Both the position numbers and the translations under genes were made by a program. From Sva-07 sp963741755 (GTDB taxonomy: Bacteria; Actinomycetota; Acidimicrobiia; Acidimicrobiales; Ilumatobacteraceae): 64,000 nucleotides of DNA. The DNA is taken from positions 1 through 64,000 of the forward strand of contig CAVUJG010000001.1 in assembly GCA_963741755.1 (NCBI GenBank), read 5' to 3'. The notes beneath the pieces are model-generated. The model ran no database searches. It was not told the origin of the DNA and worked only from the letters and a program-made list of their open reading frames with translations. Shown here piece by piece: positions 16,928 through 25,307 of the stretch (its first letter is position 1; every line of letters starts with the position of its first letter).

Positions 16928-18238
16928 GTGCTCATCATTACATTCGTCGGGCTCGCCATCGTAGTGCTTTTCATTCTCGGCGTTTACGTGGCGGCTGCGC
17001 TCGGGGTGATCAGTCTTGGGTTGATGTACTACGTCAGTGACCGGCCGTTGTGGGAAATGACCGGGCTCATCGCCTGGAACGTCGGCACGACAAACGTTCT
17101 TGTCGCGGTGCCAATGTTCATCTTGATGGGCGAGCTCTTGTTGCGCAGCGGTCTCACCGAACGCCTGTACCGCTGCTTTGCGGCCTGGTTCAATTGGCTG
17201 CCTGGCGGGTTGCTCCAGTCGAATATCGCGACATGCGCCGCCTTCGCGTCCATGTCCGGCTCCACTGCGGCGACGGCGGCCACCATCAGTCGGGTGGCGC
17301 TGCCGGTCTTTCGTAAACGCGGGTACAACGAGCCGCTCGTCGTAGGGTCGCTGGCGGGAGGCGGAACGCTAGGCATTCTGATTCCCCCCAGCATCATCCT
17401 GATCGTGTACGGGGTGCTCGCAGAAGAGTCGATCGGATCGCTCTACATCGCAGGCATCATTCCGGGCATCCTTCTCACCGCGATGTTCATGGCGGCCATT
17501 TTCATCATGGTGACGGTCAAGCCTTCATTGGCGCCGCGCGAAGACGCGGTCGGTTGGAAGGAAAAGTTCCGCCTCTCCGTGGCGATGCTCCCGGTGGCTG
17601 CTCTGGTGTTCCTGGTCCTTGGGACCATTTACGTAGGCATCGCGACGCCAACGGAGGCGGCTTCACTCGGAGTCGTCGGTGCGTTCGTGCTCGCCGCGAT
17701 AGCCGGGAAGATCGACCGGGCGACCTTGAAGGCGACATTCCTCAGTACGGTCAATACCACCGCAATGGTGATGCTCGTCGTCAGCGCCGCGTTCATGCTC
17801 AATTTCATGCTCGCTATTCTCGGCGTTCCCCAGGCGATGGCGTCGGCGGTTGCGAACCTGGGTTGGAGCCCAACCGCCGTCATCTGGCTGCTCGTGCTGT
17901 TCTACCTCGTGCTCGGCACGTTCATGGACGCGTATTCGATGATGGTGACGACGGTCCCGGTCATTCTGCCGATTGTGAAGTCGCTCGGCCTGGATCTGGT
18001 CTGGTTCGGCGTCTTGGTAACGCTCCTGGTCGAGGTCGCCCTCATTAGTCCTCCGCACGGACTGAACCTGTTCATCCTGCACAACGTTCGGACGCAAGGC
18101 GCAGGAGAGAACGAGGCGTACACGATTGCCGATCTGTACTTGGGCGTGCTTCCCTTTGTGGCGGTAATCTTTCTCCTGATTGCGCTTCTGATTGCCGTCC
18201 CGTCGCTCGCGACGTGGCTGCCTGGAACTATGCGCTAG
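16928..18238 (+). CDS. TRAP transporter large membrane subunit (DctM family)
   Basis: A 436-residue membrane protein with a dozen hydrophobic helices, starting at GTG 16928. Family signatures are NVLVAVPMFILMGELLLRSG (about residues 57-76), AFASMSGSTAATAATISRVALP, GGGTLGILIPPSIILIVYG and the second-half motif GTFMDAYSMMVTTVPVILPI. DctM is the transport channel itself. It lies directly behind the DctQ gene with 3 nt between, so expression is coupled. Confidence 0.94.
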   Translation: MLIITFVGLAIVVLFILGVYVAAALGVISLGLMYYVSDRPLWEMTGLIAWNVGTTNVLVAVPMFILMGELLLRSGLTERLYRCFAAWFNWLPGGLLQSNIATCAAFASMSGSTAATAATISRVALPVFRKRGYNEPLVVGSLAGGGTLGILIPPSIILIVYGVLAEESIGSLYIAGIIPGILLTAMFMAAIFIMVTVKPSLAPREDAVGWKEKFRLSVAMLPVAALVFLVLGTIYVGIATPTEAASLGVVGAFVLAAIAGKIDRATLKATFLSTVNTTAMVMLVVSAAFMLNFMLAILGVPQAMASAVANLGWSPTAVIWLLVLFYLVLGTFMDAYSMMVTTVPVILPIVKSLGLDLVWFGVLVTLLVEVALISPPHGLNLFILHNVRTQGAGENEAYTIADLYLGVLPFVAVIFLLIALLIAVPSLATWLPGTMR

Positions 18239-18328
18239 AGGTCGCACGGCCGCCCGGCATTGAGACGTAAGCGAACATTTGGCATCGGGACCGCTCACAG
18301 CTTGGAACCGAGATTGAAGGAGGCAAAC

Positions 18329-19351
18329 ATGCTCTTCCCTACGACGCTTGTCGGCAGCTATCCGCAGCCGGACTGGCTGATTGACCGCGCGAAGCTGGCC
18401 GGCCGGTTTCCTCCCCGGGTGCGGGCGCGCGAACTTTGGCGCATCGCGCAGCCGTACCTGGCGGAGGCACAGGACGATGCGACGATCTTGGCGATCAGGG
18501 CTCAAGAGGAGGCGGGGCTTGATATTGTGACCGACGGAGAGATTCGACGAGAGAGCTACTCGAATCGCTTCGCGACCGCGCTCGAGGGCATCGACATCGA
18601 CAATCCGGGCACGGCACTCGATCGCTCCGGCCATCCCAACCCGGTGCCGCGAATCGTCGGGCGAATCCGCCGCATGCATCCCGTCGAGGTGGAGGATCTC
18701 CGCTTCCTGAAGATGCACACGACGAAGAAGGTCAAGATCACCGTGCCAGGCCCGTTCACTATGGCGCAGCAGGCGCAGAACGACTTCTACGAAAGCGTCG
18801 AAGCGGCGGCCATGGACTACGCGGTTGCCGTGAACGAGGAGATCAAGGACCTCTTTGCGGCAGGTGCGAACATTGTGCAGATCGACGAGCCGTATATGCA
18901 GGCCCGTCCGGAGAAGGCACGTGAGTATGGCCTGAAGGCGCTTAATCGGGCGCTGGAGGGAGTGACCGGCGAGAGCGCAGTGCACATTTGCTTCGGCTAT
19001 GCGGCAATCATCCACTCCCGTCCATCCGGCTACTCGTTCCTTCCCGAGCTTGCCGGCTGCTCGTGTCGCGAGGTGTCTGTCGAGACCGCCCAGTCAAAGC
19101 TCGACTGCTCGGTGCTGGAAAAGCTTTCCGGAAAACGCATCATGGTCGGCTGCATCGATCTTTCGAGCAACGAAGTGGAGACGCCGGACGTTGTTGTTGC
19201 GCGAGTCAAGCGCGCACTTCCGTACGTTCGCAAGGAAGACGTCATTCTGGCTCCAGATTGCGGCATGAAGTACCTGCCGCGCGAGGTCGCCTTCGGCAAG
19301 CTGCAGGCCATGGCGGAGGCTGCGAGGCGTTTGCGCCAGGAGCTCAAATAG
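18329..19351 (+). CDS. MetE-like cobalamin-independent methyltransferase domain protein
   Basis: A 340-residue single-domain relative of the C-terminal half of MetE. It begins FPTTLVGSYPQPDWLI, as in the family. All four likely zinc ligands are seen: His and Cys in VHICFG, Glu in SVETAQ, and Cys in LAPDCGMKYLP; IVQIDEPYM matches the substrate site. Such stand-alone proteins can transfer methyl groups to thiols or act in demethylation or C-S/C-N chemistry. Placed after the nitrilase and TRAP genes (90 nt gap, GAAGGAGG before ATG 18329), it may act on the same imported compound. True methionine synthesis is less likely without the N-terminal folate half. Confidence 0.85.
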   Translation: MLFPTTLVGSYPQPDWLIDRAKLAGRFPPRVRARELWRIAQPYLAEAQDDATILAIRAQEEAGLDIVTDGEIRRESYSNRFATALEGIDIDNPGTALDRSGHPNPVPRIVGRIRRMHPVEVEDLRFLKMHTTKKVKITVPGPFTMAQQAQNDFYESVEAAAMDYAVAVNEEIKDLFAAGANIVQIDEPYMQARPEKAREYGLKALNRALEGVTGESAVHICFGYAAIIHSRPSGYSFLPELAGCSCREVSVETAQSKLDCSVLEKLSGKRIMVGCIDLSSNEVETPDVVVARVKRALPYVRKEDVILAPDCGMKYLPREVAFGKLQAMAEAARRLRQELK

Positions 19352-19423
19352 CATTGCTCGTCCGACCAACGTTCGCGCGCGCTTCACCGCGGGCGCGCGA
19401 CGAAGCCGCCGGACAGCCTGCCC
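19352..19423. other. Possible join between lower-GC and high-GC segments
   Basis: No gene is cut here, but to the left the codon use and GC match 13140-19350, and to the right the GC rises sharply and gene content changes with a convergent gene. A natural boundary is possible. Confidence 0.35.
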
Positions 19424-20083
19424 TCAGAACCCGACGGTGATCCCGATCTGGCCGACCGGGTAGAGCTTGTACTTGTTCAGCGAGCGCTCCAGGCTGAAGC
19501 GCTCGGCCGCCACGTCGGACTGGAATTGCGCGCACTGAGCGGCCGACATCGCGGCGCCGCAGGTTCCGGTAAGGGTCGCGCTGGGCGAGCCCTGATAGAT
19601 CACGCCCAGGTCGAAGTAGAAGTTCACCCCCGCGCCCGCGACGTTGCCGTAGCCGATGCCGAGATAGGGCGCGATCCTGTTGCCCGGTTCGACCATGCCG
19701 CTCAGGCCGCCGACGTCGCTCGCCTGGTAGGTCGTTCCGTTGATGGTGTAGATGGAGCCGGAGGGGGTGCCGGTAACGCTGACCCTGTTGTTGGTGCCCA
19801 CCAGCCCGGCGGTGAGGCGGAACGGCCCGGCGGGGCTCCAGTCGAGCAGCCCGCTCAGGTTGGAAAGCTTGACCCTGCCGTCGTACCTGACGTCGTCGGT
19901 GTTGACGTTGGCGCCGAAGTCCAGCGCCGAGTAGCCGACGCGCGCGCTGAGGGTGGGGGCGATGCCCCAGCCGACGTCGCCGCCCGCGCCCAGGGTGCCG
20001 ACCCGCAGCCCGACGCCTTGCGCGGCCGCGGAGGCCGACGCGGCGACGGCGACGACCAAGGCGACGATCGCGGCGGGTTTCAT
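19424..20083 (-). CDS. Outer-membrane beta-barrel protein
   Basis: A 219-residue protein from ATG 20083 with a signal peptide (MKPAAIVALVVAVAASASAAAQ). The mature part alternates amphipathic strands with Gly/aromatic turns (GWGIAPTLSARVGYSALDFG, RIAPYLGIGYGNVAGAGVNFYFDLG) and ends ...YPVGQIGITVGF with a terminal Phe, the outer-membrane assembly signal. It looks like a small OmpA/OmpW-type or porin-like barrel of eight to ten strands; function unknown. It stands alone, 80 nt from the amidase gene. Confidence 0.82.
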   Translation of the reverse strand: MKPAAIVALVVAVAASASAAAQGVGLRVGTLGAGGDVGWGIAPTLSARVGYSALDFGANVNTDDVRYDGRVKLSNLSGLLDWSPAGPFRLTAGLVGTNNRVSVTGTPSGSIYTINGTTYQASDVGGLSGMVEPGNRIAPYLGIGYGNVAGAGVNFYFDLGVIYQGSPSATLTGTCGAAMSAAQCAQFQSDVAAERFSLERSLNKYKLYPVGQIGITVGF

Positions 20084-20163
20084 CAGAAACCTTGTACGCC
20101 GGCCCTGTCGCGGACCGAAGGAATTTCTCCACGCCGGGCGCCCGGGACCGGGTCCCGGGGTGA

Positions 20164-21621
20164 TCAAACGTAAGCGGGCGGCGGAACGAAGGCGTAGTAC
20201 TCGCGCTCGATCAGTTGCGCGATGCGCAGGGTGGTCAGGTCGCCGTGCTGGGGGCCGACGATCTGGACGCCGATCGGCAGCCCTTCGGGCGAGAGACCGA
20301 TGGGGGCGGCGGTGCCGGGCAGGTAGCACATGCCGGCGATGCCGGCCCACCACATCTGGGTGGTCGCGGGCTGCAGGCCGCCGTTGACCGGGATCATGCG
20401 CTCCCAGCGCTCGCCGGGCATCGAGTGGCGGAACGCGGCGCTGGCGGCGTTCGGGCACAGCAGGACGTCCCAGTCGCGGAAGAACTCGGCCCAGGCGAGG
20501 CGCATCTGGTGGCGGCGGTTGGACGCGGCGAGCCAGTCTTTGTGCGGCTGGGTGTTGGCGCGCACCATCTGCGCATAGTAGGTCTCGTCGTTCGGATCCA
20601 GCTCGGCGCGCGCGGCGAGCATCGCGGCGAACTGCTCGTGCGTCTGGCGCCCGGAGGTCGCGCCGCGCAGGAGCTGGATGAAGACGCGGTGCGCCTCGCC
20701 GAAGTCGAACTCGGGGCGCGCGCGCTCGGAGACCCTGGCGCCTTGCTTCGCGAGGGACTTCGAGAGCGCGCCGATCGCCTCCTGCACGCTCGCGTCGGTC
20801 TCGGCGGTCGGGTGCGAGGCGAGCACCGCGACGCGCAGCCCGCGCAGGGTCTTGCGCCGCGGCGCGGGCAGGGCGAGCTTCCAGCCGGCGCCGTCGATCG
20901 CGTCCGGCCCGCCGATGATCGAGAGCGCGAGCTCGAGATCGGCCGCGCCGCGCGCGAGCGGCCCGATGGCCGAGATGTCGGCCGGGTGCGCCATGCCGGG
21001 CAGGGCATGGCCCTCGAGCGAGCAGATGCCGTAGGTCGGCTTGTGGCCGTAGACGCCGCAGTAGTGCGCCGGGTTGCGGATCGAGCCGCCGATGTCGCTG
21101 CCGATTTCCAGCCCGGTGAGGCCCGCGGCGAGCGCGGCGGCCGCGCCGCCCGAGGAGCCGCCGGGGGTGCGCGACGGGTCCCAGGGATTCACCGTGCGGC
21201 CGTAGACCGGGTTGTTGGTCTCCCAGTCGGCGAGCATCACCGGCACGTTGCTCTTGCCGAACACGTTCGCGCCCGCGCGCGCGAGGCGCTCGACCGCCAG
21301 CGCGTCGCGCCTGGCGCGGTTGAAGCGGTACTCGGCCACGCCCCAGGTGGTGGGGTGGCCGGCGAGGTCGAACGACTCCTTCACGCTCATCGGCAGGCCG
21401 GCGAACGGCGGGTGCTGCGCGCTCTTGCGCGCCGAAGCGCGGTCGAAGGCGCGGGCGCGCTTTCTCGCCGCCTCGAGGTCGAGCACGCAGAGCGCGTTCA
21501 GCGTGGGGTCGTATTTCTTGATCCGCGCGGCGTAGTGCTCGAGCAGTTCGAGCGCGCCGAGCTTCCTCGCGCGCAGCGCGCGGACCAGCTTCGTCGCGGG
21601 CCAGAAGGCGATGTCGGTCAT
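20164..21621 (-). CDS. Amidase (amidase signature family)
   Basis: A 485-residue amidase hydrolysing a carboxamide to acid and ammonia. The Ser-cisSer-Lys triad is complete: Lys in GLPMSVKES (about residue 80), the Gly/Ser motif RTPGGSSGGAAAALAAG with the cis-Ser, and the nucleophile in GSDIGGSIRNPA. No signal peptide, so cytoplasmic. The start at 21621 overlaps the stop of the HAD gene (ATGA), making a two-gene operon read from 22307 leftward. The substrate is not evident; GatA is unlikely because GatB/C are absent. Confidence 0.92.
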   Translation of the reverse strand: MTDIAFWPATKLVRALRARKLGALELLEHYAARIKKYDPTLNALCVLDLEAARKRARAFDRASARKSAQHPPFAGLPMSVKESFDLAGHPTTWGVAEYRFNRARRDALAVERLARAGANVFGKSNVPVMLADWETNNPVYGRTVNPWDPSRTPGGSSGGAAAALAAGLTGLEIGSDIGGSIRNPAHYCGVYGHKPTYGICSLEGHALPGMAHPADISAIGPLARGAADLELALSIIGGPDAIDGAGWKLALPAPRRKTLRGLRVAVLASHPTAETDASVQEAIGALSKSLAKQGARVSERARPEFDFGEAHRVFIQLLRGATSGRQTHEQFAAMLAARAELDPNDETYYAQMVRANTQPHKDWLAASNRRHQMRLAWAEFFRDWDVLLCPNAASAAFRHSMPGERWERMIPVNGGLQPATTQMWWAGIAGMCYLPGTAAPIGLSPEGLPIGVQIVGPQHGDLTTLRIAQLIEREYYAFVPPPAYV

Positions 21622-22307
21622 GGCAGGACTCCCAGTTCGTCCAGCGAGCGGTGCAGCTCGAGCGGGTCGGCGTAGACGCGGAAGGCGCCGGCGCGGCTCA
21701 GCTCGTCGGCGCCGTAGCCGCCGCTCAGCAGGCCGACGCTGAGCATGCCGGCGCGGCGCGCGCCGAGCAGGTCCCAGACCGCGTCGCCGACGACGTAGCA
21801 GTCGCCGGGCTCGACACCGAGCTTGCGCTGGCAGGCGAGGAAGGCGTCGGGCTCGGGCTTGGCGCGCGCCACGCTGCCGCGCTCGATCACCACCGTGTCC
21901 TCGCCCAGCCCGAGCGCCGCGAGCGAGGCGTCGATCTCCGGGCGCTGGCCCGAGGTCGCGATGCCGAACGGAATGCCGCAGGTCCGCAGGTCGCGCAGCA
22001 GGCTGACCGCGCCGCGCAGCGGGCGGCGCGCGGGCAGGACCTCGGCGAACAGCTCGCCGTGGCGGCGCTGCAGCAGCCGCGCCTCGTCGGCGCTGACGTC
22101 GCGCCCGAGCTCGCGCCCCACGGCGCGCGTGAACAGGCCGCCGCTCATGCCGATCCTGCGGTGCACGCGCCAGCCGTCGATCGCCATGCCCGCCTCGGCG
22201 AGCGCGCGCTGCCAGGCGAATACGTGCGCGTAGACCGTATCCACCAGGGTTCCGTCGAGGTCGAAGATGAGGGCGCGCATGCTCGGAGCTTGCGCCAAGG
22301 ATGACAT
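21618..22307 (-). CDS. HAD-family phosphatase (phosphoglycolate phosphatase/beta-PGM type)
   Basis: Up to 229 residues; the ATG at 22280 (MRALIFDLDGTLVDT) is the more usual start, giving 220. All HAD motifs are present: DLDGTLVDT with the nucleophile Asp and acid/base Asp, ATSG, the Lys in AKPEPD and the metal site GDAVWD. A helical cap lies between motifs I and II, as in class C1 phosphoglycolate phosphatases. It is first in an operon with the amidase, to which it is translationally coupled. Substrate unknown. Confidence 0.9.
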   Translation of the reverse strand: MSSLAQAPSMRALIFDLDGTLVDTVYAHVFAWQRALAEAGMAIDGWRVHRRIGMSGGLFTRAVGRELGRDVSADEARLLQRRHGELFAEVLPARRPLRGAVSLLRDLRTCGIPFGIATSGQRPEIDASLAALGLGEDTVVIERGSVARAKPEPDAFLACQRKLGVEPGDCYVVGDAVWDLLGARRAGMLSVGLLSGGYGADELSRAGAFRVYADPLELHRSLDELGVLP

Positions 22308-22342
22308 ACTTCGTGCGAAGTCGAACCCCGCAAAGGAACCCC

Positions 22343-22677
22343 ATGGCCTACGCCGACATCCGCTACGAGGTGGCCGAGCGCGTCGCCACCGTCACCTTGC
22401 ACCGGCCCGACAGGCTGAACGCCTTCACCCGCGCCATGCGCGACGAGCTGATCGACGCCTTCTCGCGCGCCAGATGATGTGGCGCATGCTCGGCGCCGAC
22501 CATCCGACGGAAGCGCACAAGGTCGACTCGCGCGGCATCTTCCACCTCGGCCGCTCGCCCGACGTCGCCGAGGGCGTCGCCGCGTTCAGGGAAAAGCGCG
22601 CCCCGCGCTTCGGCATGCAGGTCTCGACCGACATGCCGCCCTACTATCCCTGGTGGATGGAAAGGGAGTTCAGGTAG
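22343..22677 (+). pseudogene. Enoyl-CoA hydratase/isomerase remnant with the middle missing
   Basis: The frame from ATG 22343 (AAAGGAAC upstream) encodes the crotonase N-terminus IRYEVAERVATVTLHRPDRLNAFTRAMRDELIDAF and stops at 22475-22477 after 44 codons. A second frame, ending at 22677, then continues with a crotonase C-terminus (HLGRSPDVAEGVAAFREKRAPRF). The CoA-binding and catalytic centre, some 130-180 residues, is absent and the frame is shifted. Either a natural internal deletion or a collapsed gap in the assembly. Confidence 0.7.
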
Positions 22678-22852
22678 CGGCGGTTCGCCGCCCCGGCCGC
22701 GCGCCGGTTCCCGCAGGCGGGGTATAGGTTCATATCTTTCTGTCCGATATGGGGTGATCCCGCGCCGCCGCGCCCGCCGCAGCGCGCCGGACGGGTCCAT
22801 AATATTGATTATCGATAACTCTGATGGCTGAGTTCCGCCTACGCGGGGACAG

Positions 22853-24413
22853 GTGACGTCTGGGCAGGCGAGCGGCGCGCGCAGTCCGTTCCTTTCGACC
22901 TTCCCCGCGCAGGCGGGGGAACGCAGGCTGGCGCTGGCGGTGGTGCTGATTTCGACGGCGGTCTTTGTCGCCGTGGCGCCCTTCGCCAAGCGGCCGCTGC
23001 CGCCGGTCGACGCCTTCCTCCCGATCTACCAGTCCGCGCTGGTCGTCACCGACCTCATCACGGCGGTGCTGCTCTTCGGCCAGGTCGCGATCCTGCGCTC
23101 GCGCGCGCTGCGGGTGCTCGCCTGCGCCTTCCTGTTCAGCGCGCTCATGGCGATCGCGCACGCGCTCACGTTCCCGGGCCTGTTCACCAAGACCGGCCTG
23201 TTCGCCGGGCAGCAGACCACGGCGTGGCTGTACTTCCTGTGGCACGGCGGGTTCCCGCTGCTGGTGATGAGCTACGCCCTGCTCGCGGGCAGGGACGCGG
23301 ACGCGGCGCCGCCGCGCGGCGGCGCGCTGGCGGGCGATCGTGCTTCCGGCAGGGGCGGTCGTGGCGGCGGCGTGCGCGCTTTTTCTGCTCACGACCGCGG
23401 GCAACGATCTGCTTCCGGTCATCATGAAAGGCAACAGCGACGCTTCCGCGAAAGTCGTGGTGGCCTCGCTTACGTGGCTGCTCAGCGTTGCCGCACTGCC
23501 GCTGCTGTGGCGCCGGCGTCCGCACACGGTGCTCGACCTGTGGCTGATGGTGGCGGTGTTCGTGTGGATCTTCGACAGCGCGCTCGCCGCGGTGCTCAAT
23601 CACGCGCGCTTCGACCTGGGCTGGTACGCGGGGCGCGTCTACGGCCTGCTCGCCTCGAGCTTCGTGCTCGCCGTGCTGCTGCTGGAGAACGGCCGGCTCT
23701 ACGCCCTGCTGGCCGGAGCTTACGCGGACGAGCGCCGCGAGCGCGGGCGGGCGGAGGCGCGCACCGCCGAGCTGTCCGCCCTCAACAGGGAGCTGGACGC
23801 GTTCTCGTACTCGGTTTCGCACGACCTGCGCGCCCCCTTGCGCGCCGTCGACGGCTATTCGCGCATGATCGAGGAGGACTACGCCGACCGGCTTGACAGC
23901 GAGGGCAAGCGCCTGCTCGCGGTGGTCCGGGACAGCAGCCAGCGGATGGGGATGCTGATCGACGACCTGCTCGGACTCTCTCGCGTCGGGCGCGCGGAGC
24001 TGGCGCGGGCGCGGGTCGACATGGAGGCGCTCGTGCGCGAGGTCCGGCAGGAGCTCGGCGAGGCCTCGCCCGCCCGGATCGAGCTGGGGGGGATGCCGGC
24101 CGGGTACGGCGACCGCTCCCTGCTCAAGCAGGTGTGGGCTAACCTGATGCAGAACGCGCTCAAATACAGCTCCAAGCGCGAGCGGGCGCGGGTGGAGATC
24201 GGCGGGCGCGTCGAAGGCGCCGAGGCGGTGTACTGGGTGCGCGACAACGGGGTGGGCTTCGACATGAAGTACTACGACAAGCTGTTCGGCGTGTTCCAGC
24301 GCCTGCACGGCGCCGACGAATTTCCCGGCACCGGAATAGGCCTTGCGATCGTGCAGCGCGCCGTCGCGCGCCACGGCGGACGCGTCTGGGGCGAAGGCAA
24401 GGCGGGCGCAACG
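22853..24413 (+). CDS. MASE4-domain sensor histidine kinase, frameshifted and cut at its C-terminus
   Basis: About 520 residues from GTG 22853 if one frame break near 23320-23330 (one extra base in a GC run) is bridged. The N-terminal half is a MASE4 membrane sensor of about eight helices (RRLALAVVLISTAVFVAVAPFAKRPLPPVD...). Then comes a HisKA domain with the phospho-accepting His in FSYSVSHDLRAPLRAVDGYSRMI, and a HATPase with N box LMQNALKYSS, G1 DNGVGFD, F box LFGVFQRLH and G2 GTGIGLAIV. The last strand expected after GEGKAGAT is lost where the sequence changes at about 24413. No response-regulator gene follows because of that join. Confidence 0.85.
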
Positions 24414-24425
24414 CAACGACGACGC
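24405..24425. other. Apparent assembly join (histidine kinase to actinobacterial piece)
   Basis: The kinase frame loses its final HATPase strand and composition, codon use and gene style change to those of the actinobacterial piece that fills the rest of the window. Between here and 24707 there is no complete gene. Confidence 0.7.
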
Positions 24426-24492
24426 GTGCGAGCTCGTCTCGATCGAGGTGAACGCCCTCCGGCGGAAGCCAGCCGAGATCCTCGGCCATCAT
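24414..24492 (-). CDS. Possible start of a truncated gene
   Basis: On the minus strand an ATG at 24492 (or 24489) opens a frame reading MMAEDLGWLPPEGVHLDRDELA, with good codon bias, which runs into the join at about 24413. TACGAT lies just upstream, in the manner of other leaderless starts in this piece. Probably the 5' end of an actinobacterial gene cut by the join; function unknown. Confidence 0.3.
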
Positions 24493-24707
24493 TTGGAACA
24501 CATCGTAACACACTCGACGCCGTGGTCGATTGTTCGCATGTTCATCTCCCGGGCTCGGCTTCGACGGGAGGGAGTCGGCACCACCCAACCTATGCGCGGG
24601 GTGTCACAGCGATCCGAAGACCGCTCGGCACTGCGAACTGATCGGGGTCGGTCGGTCGCCCGCGGCCGTGCATCCCGTTCTGCATGACGTCTTGTTATGC
24701 TGATCTC

Positions 24708-24956
24708 GTGCCGCAGCTGGTGACCCGCATCGACGACGAGACCGCCGCAGCCATCGATGCGCTCGTCGACGCCGGCGACTTCGCATCTCGCTCCGACGTC
24801 GTGCGCGCTGGTGTGCTCCGGCTGATCGACGAGCGACGACGACAGGCAATCGGCGACGAGATCATCGCCGGCTACCAGCGAACACCCGAGACCGTCGAGG
24901 AACTCGCCGCCGCCGAGGCGAACGCCCGAGCGATGATCGCCGACGAGCCGTGGTGA
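24708..24956 (+). CDS. ParD/CopG-like ribbon-helix-helix antitoxin
   Basis: About 82 residues from GTG 24708 (an ATG 24 bases upstream is less likely, because TATGCT at 24696-24701 looks like the -10 of a leaderless transcript). The N-terminal half, QLVTRIDDETAAAIDALVDAGDFASRSDVVRAGVLRLID, is a ParD-type ribbon-helix-helix DNA-binding domain. The acidic C-terminal half would wrap the toxin. It overlaps the MazF-like toxin gene. Antitoxin and toxin together should repress this promoter. Confidence 0.85.
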   Translation: MPQLVTRIDDETAAAIDALVDAGDFASRSDVVRAGVLRLIDERRRQAIGDEIIAGYQRTPETVEELAAAEANARAMIADEPW

Positions 24957-25267
24957 ACCCTCGGCCCCGTCAGGGTGACATCTGGTGGGCCGAGGCCGAG
25001 GACAAGCGTCGGCCGGTGCTGATCGTCAGTCGCGACCTCGCCGCCGCACACCTCAACCGGGTCGTCGTCGCTCCAGTCACCCGCACCGTTCGGTCGATCC
25101 CCACCGAGATCGCCCTCGGCACGAACGAAGGTCTCGACGTCGAGTGCGCCGCATCGTTCGACAACCTCGGCCCTCAGCCCGTCTCGATGCTCACAGGACG
25201 CATCGGACGTCTGCACGATGCGCGCAGCCGGATCTGCCACGCACTCGCCGCACTCGCTGACTGCTGA
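24950..25267 (+). CDS. MazF/PemK-family toxin endoribonuclease
   Basis: About 105 residues, starting at GTG 24950 or GTG 24953 (GTGA overlap with the antitoxin stop). MazF features are RQGDIWWAEAEDKRRPVLIVSRD (residues 7-29), RVVVAPVTRTVRSIPTEIAL and the late FDNLGPQPVSMLTGRIGRL. MazF toxins cut single-stranded RNA at short sequences and arrest growth. The partner is a ribbon-helix-helix antitoxin rather than the usual AbrB-type MazE, a frequent combination in actinobacteria. Confidence 0.88.
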   Translation: MVNPRPRQGDIWWAEAEDKRRPVLIVSRDLAAAHLNRVVVAPVTRTVRSIPTEIALGTNEGLDVECAASFDNLGPQPVSMLTGRIGRLHDARSRICHALAALADC

Positions 25268-25307
25268 ACACGTCTCGGCACAGTTGTACGTCGCCGCAAC
25301 GCGCCAA

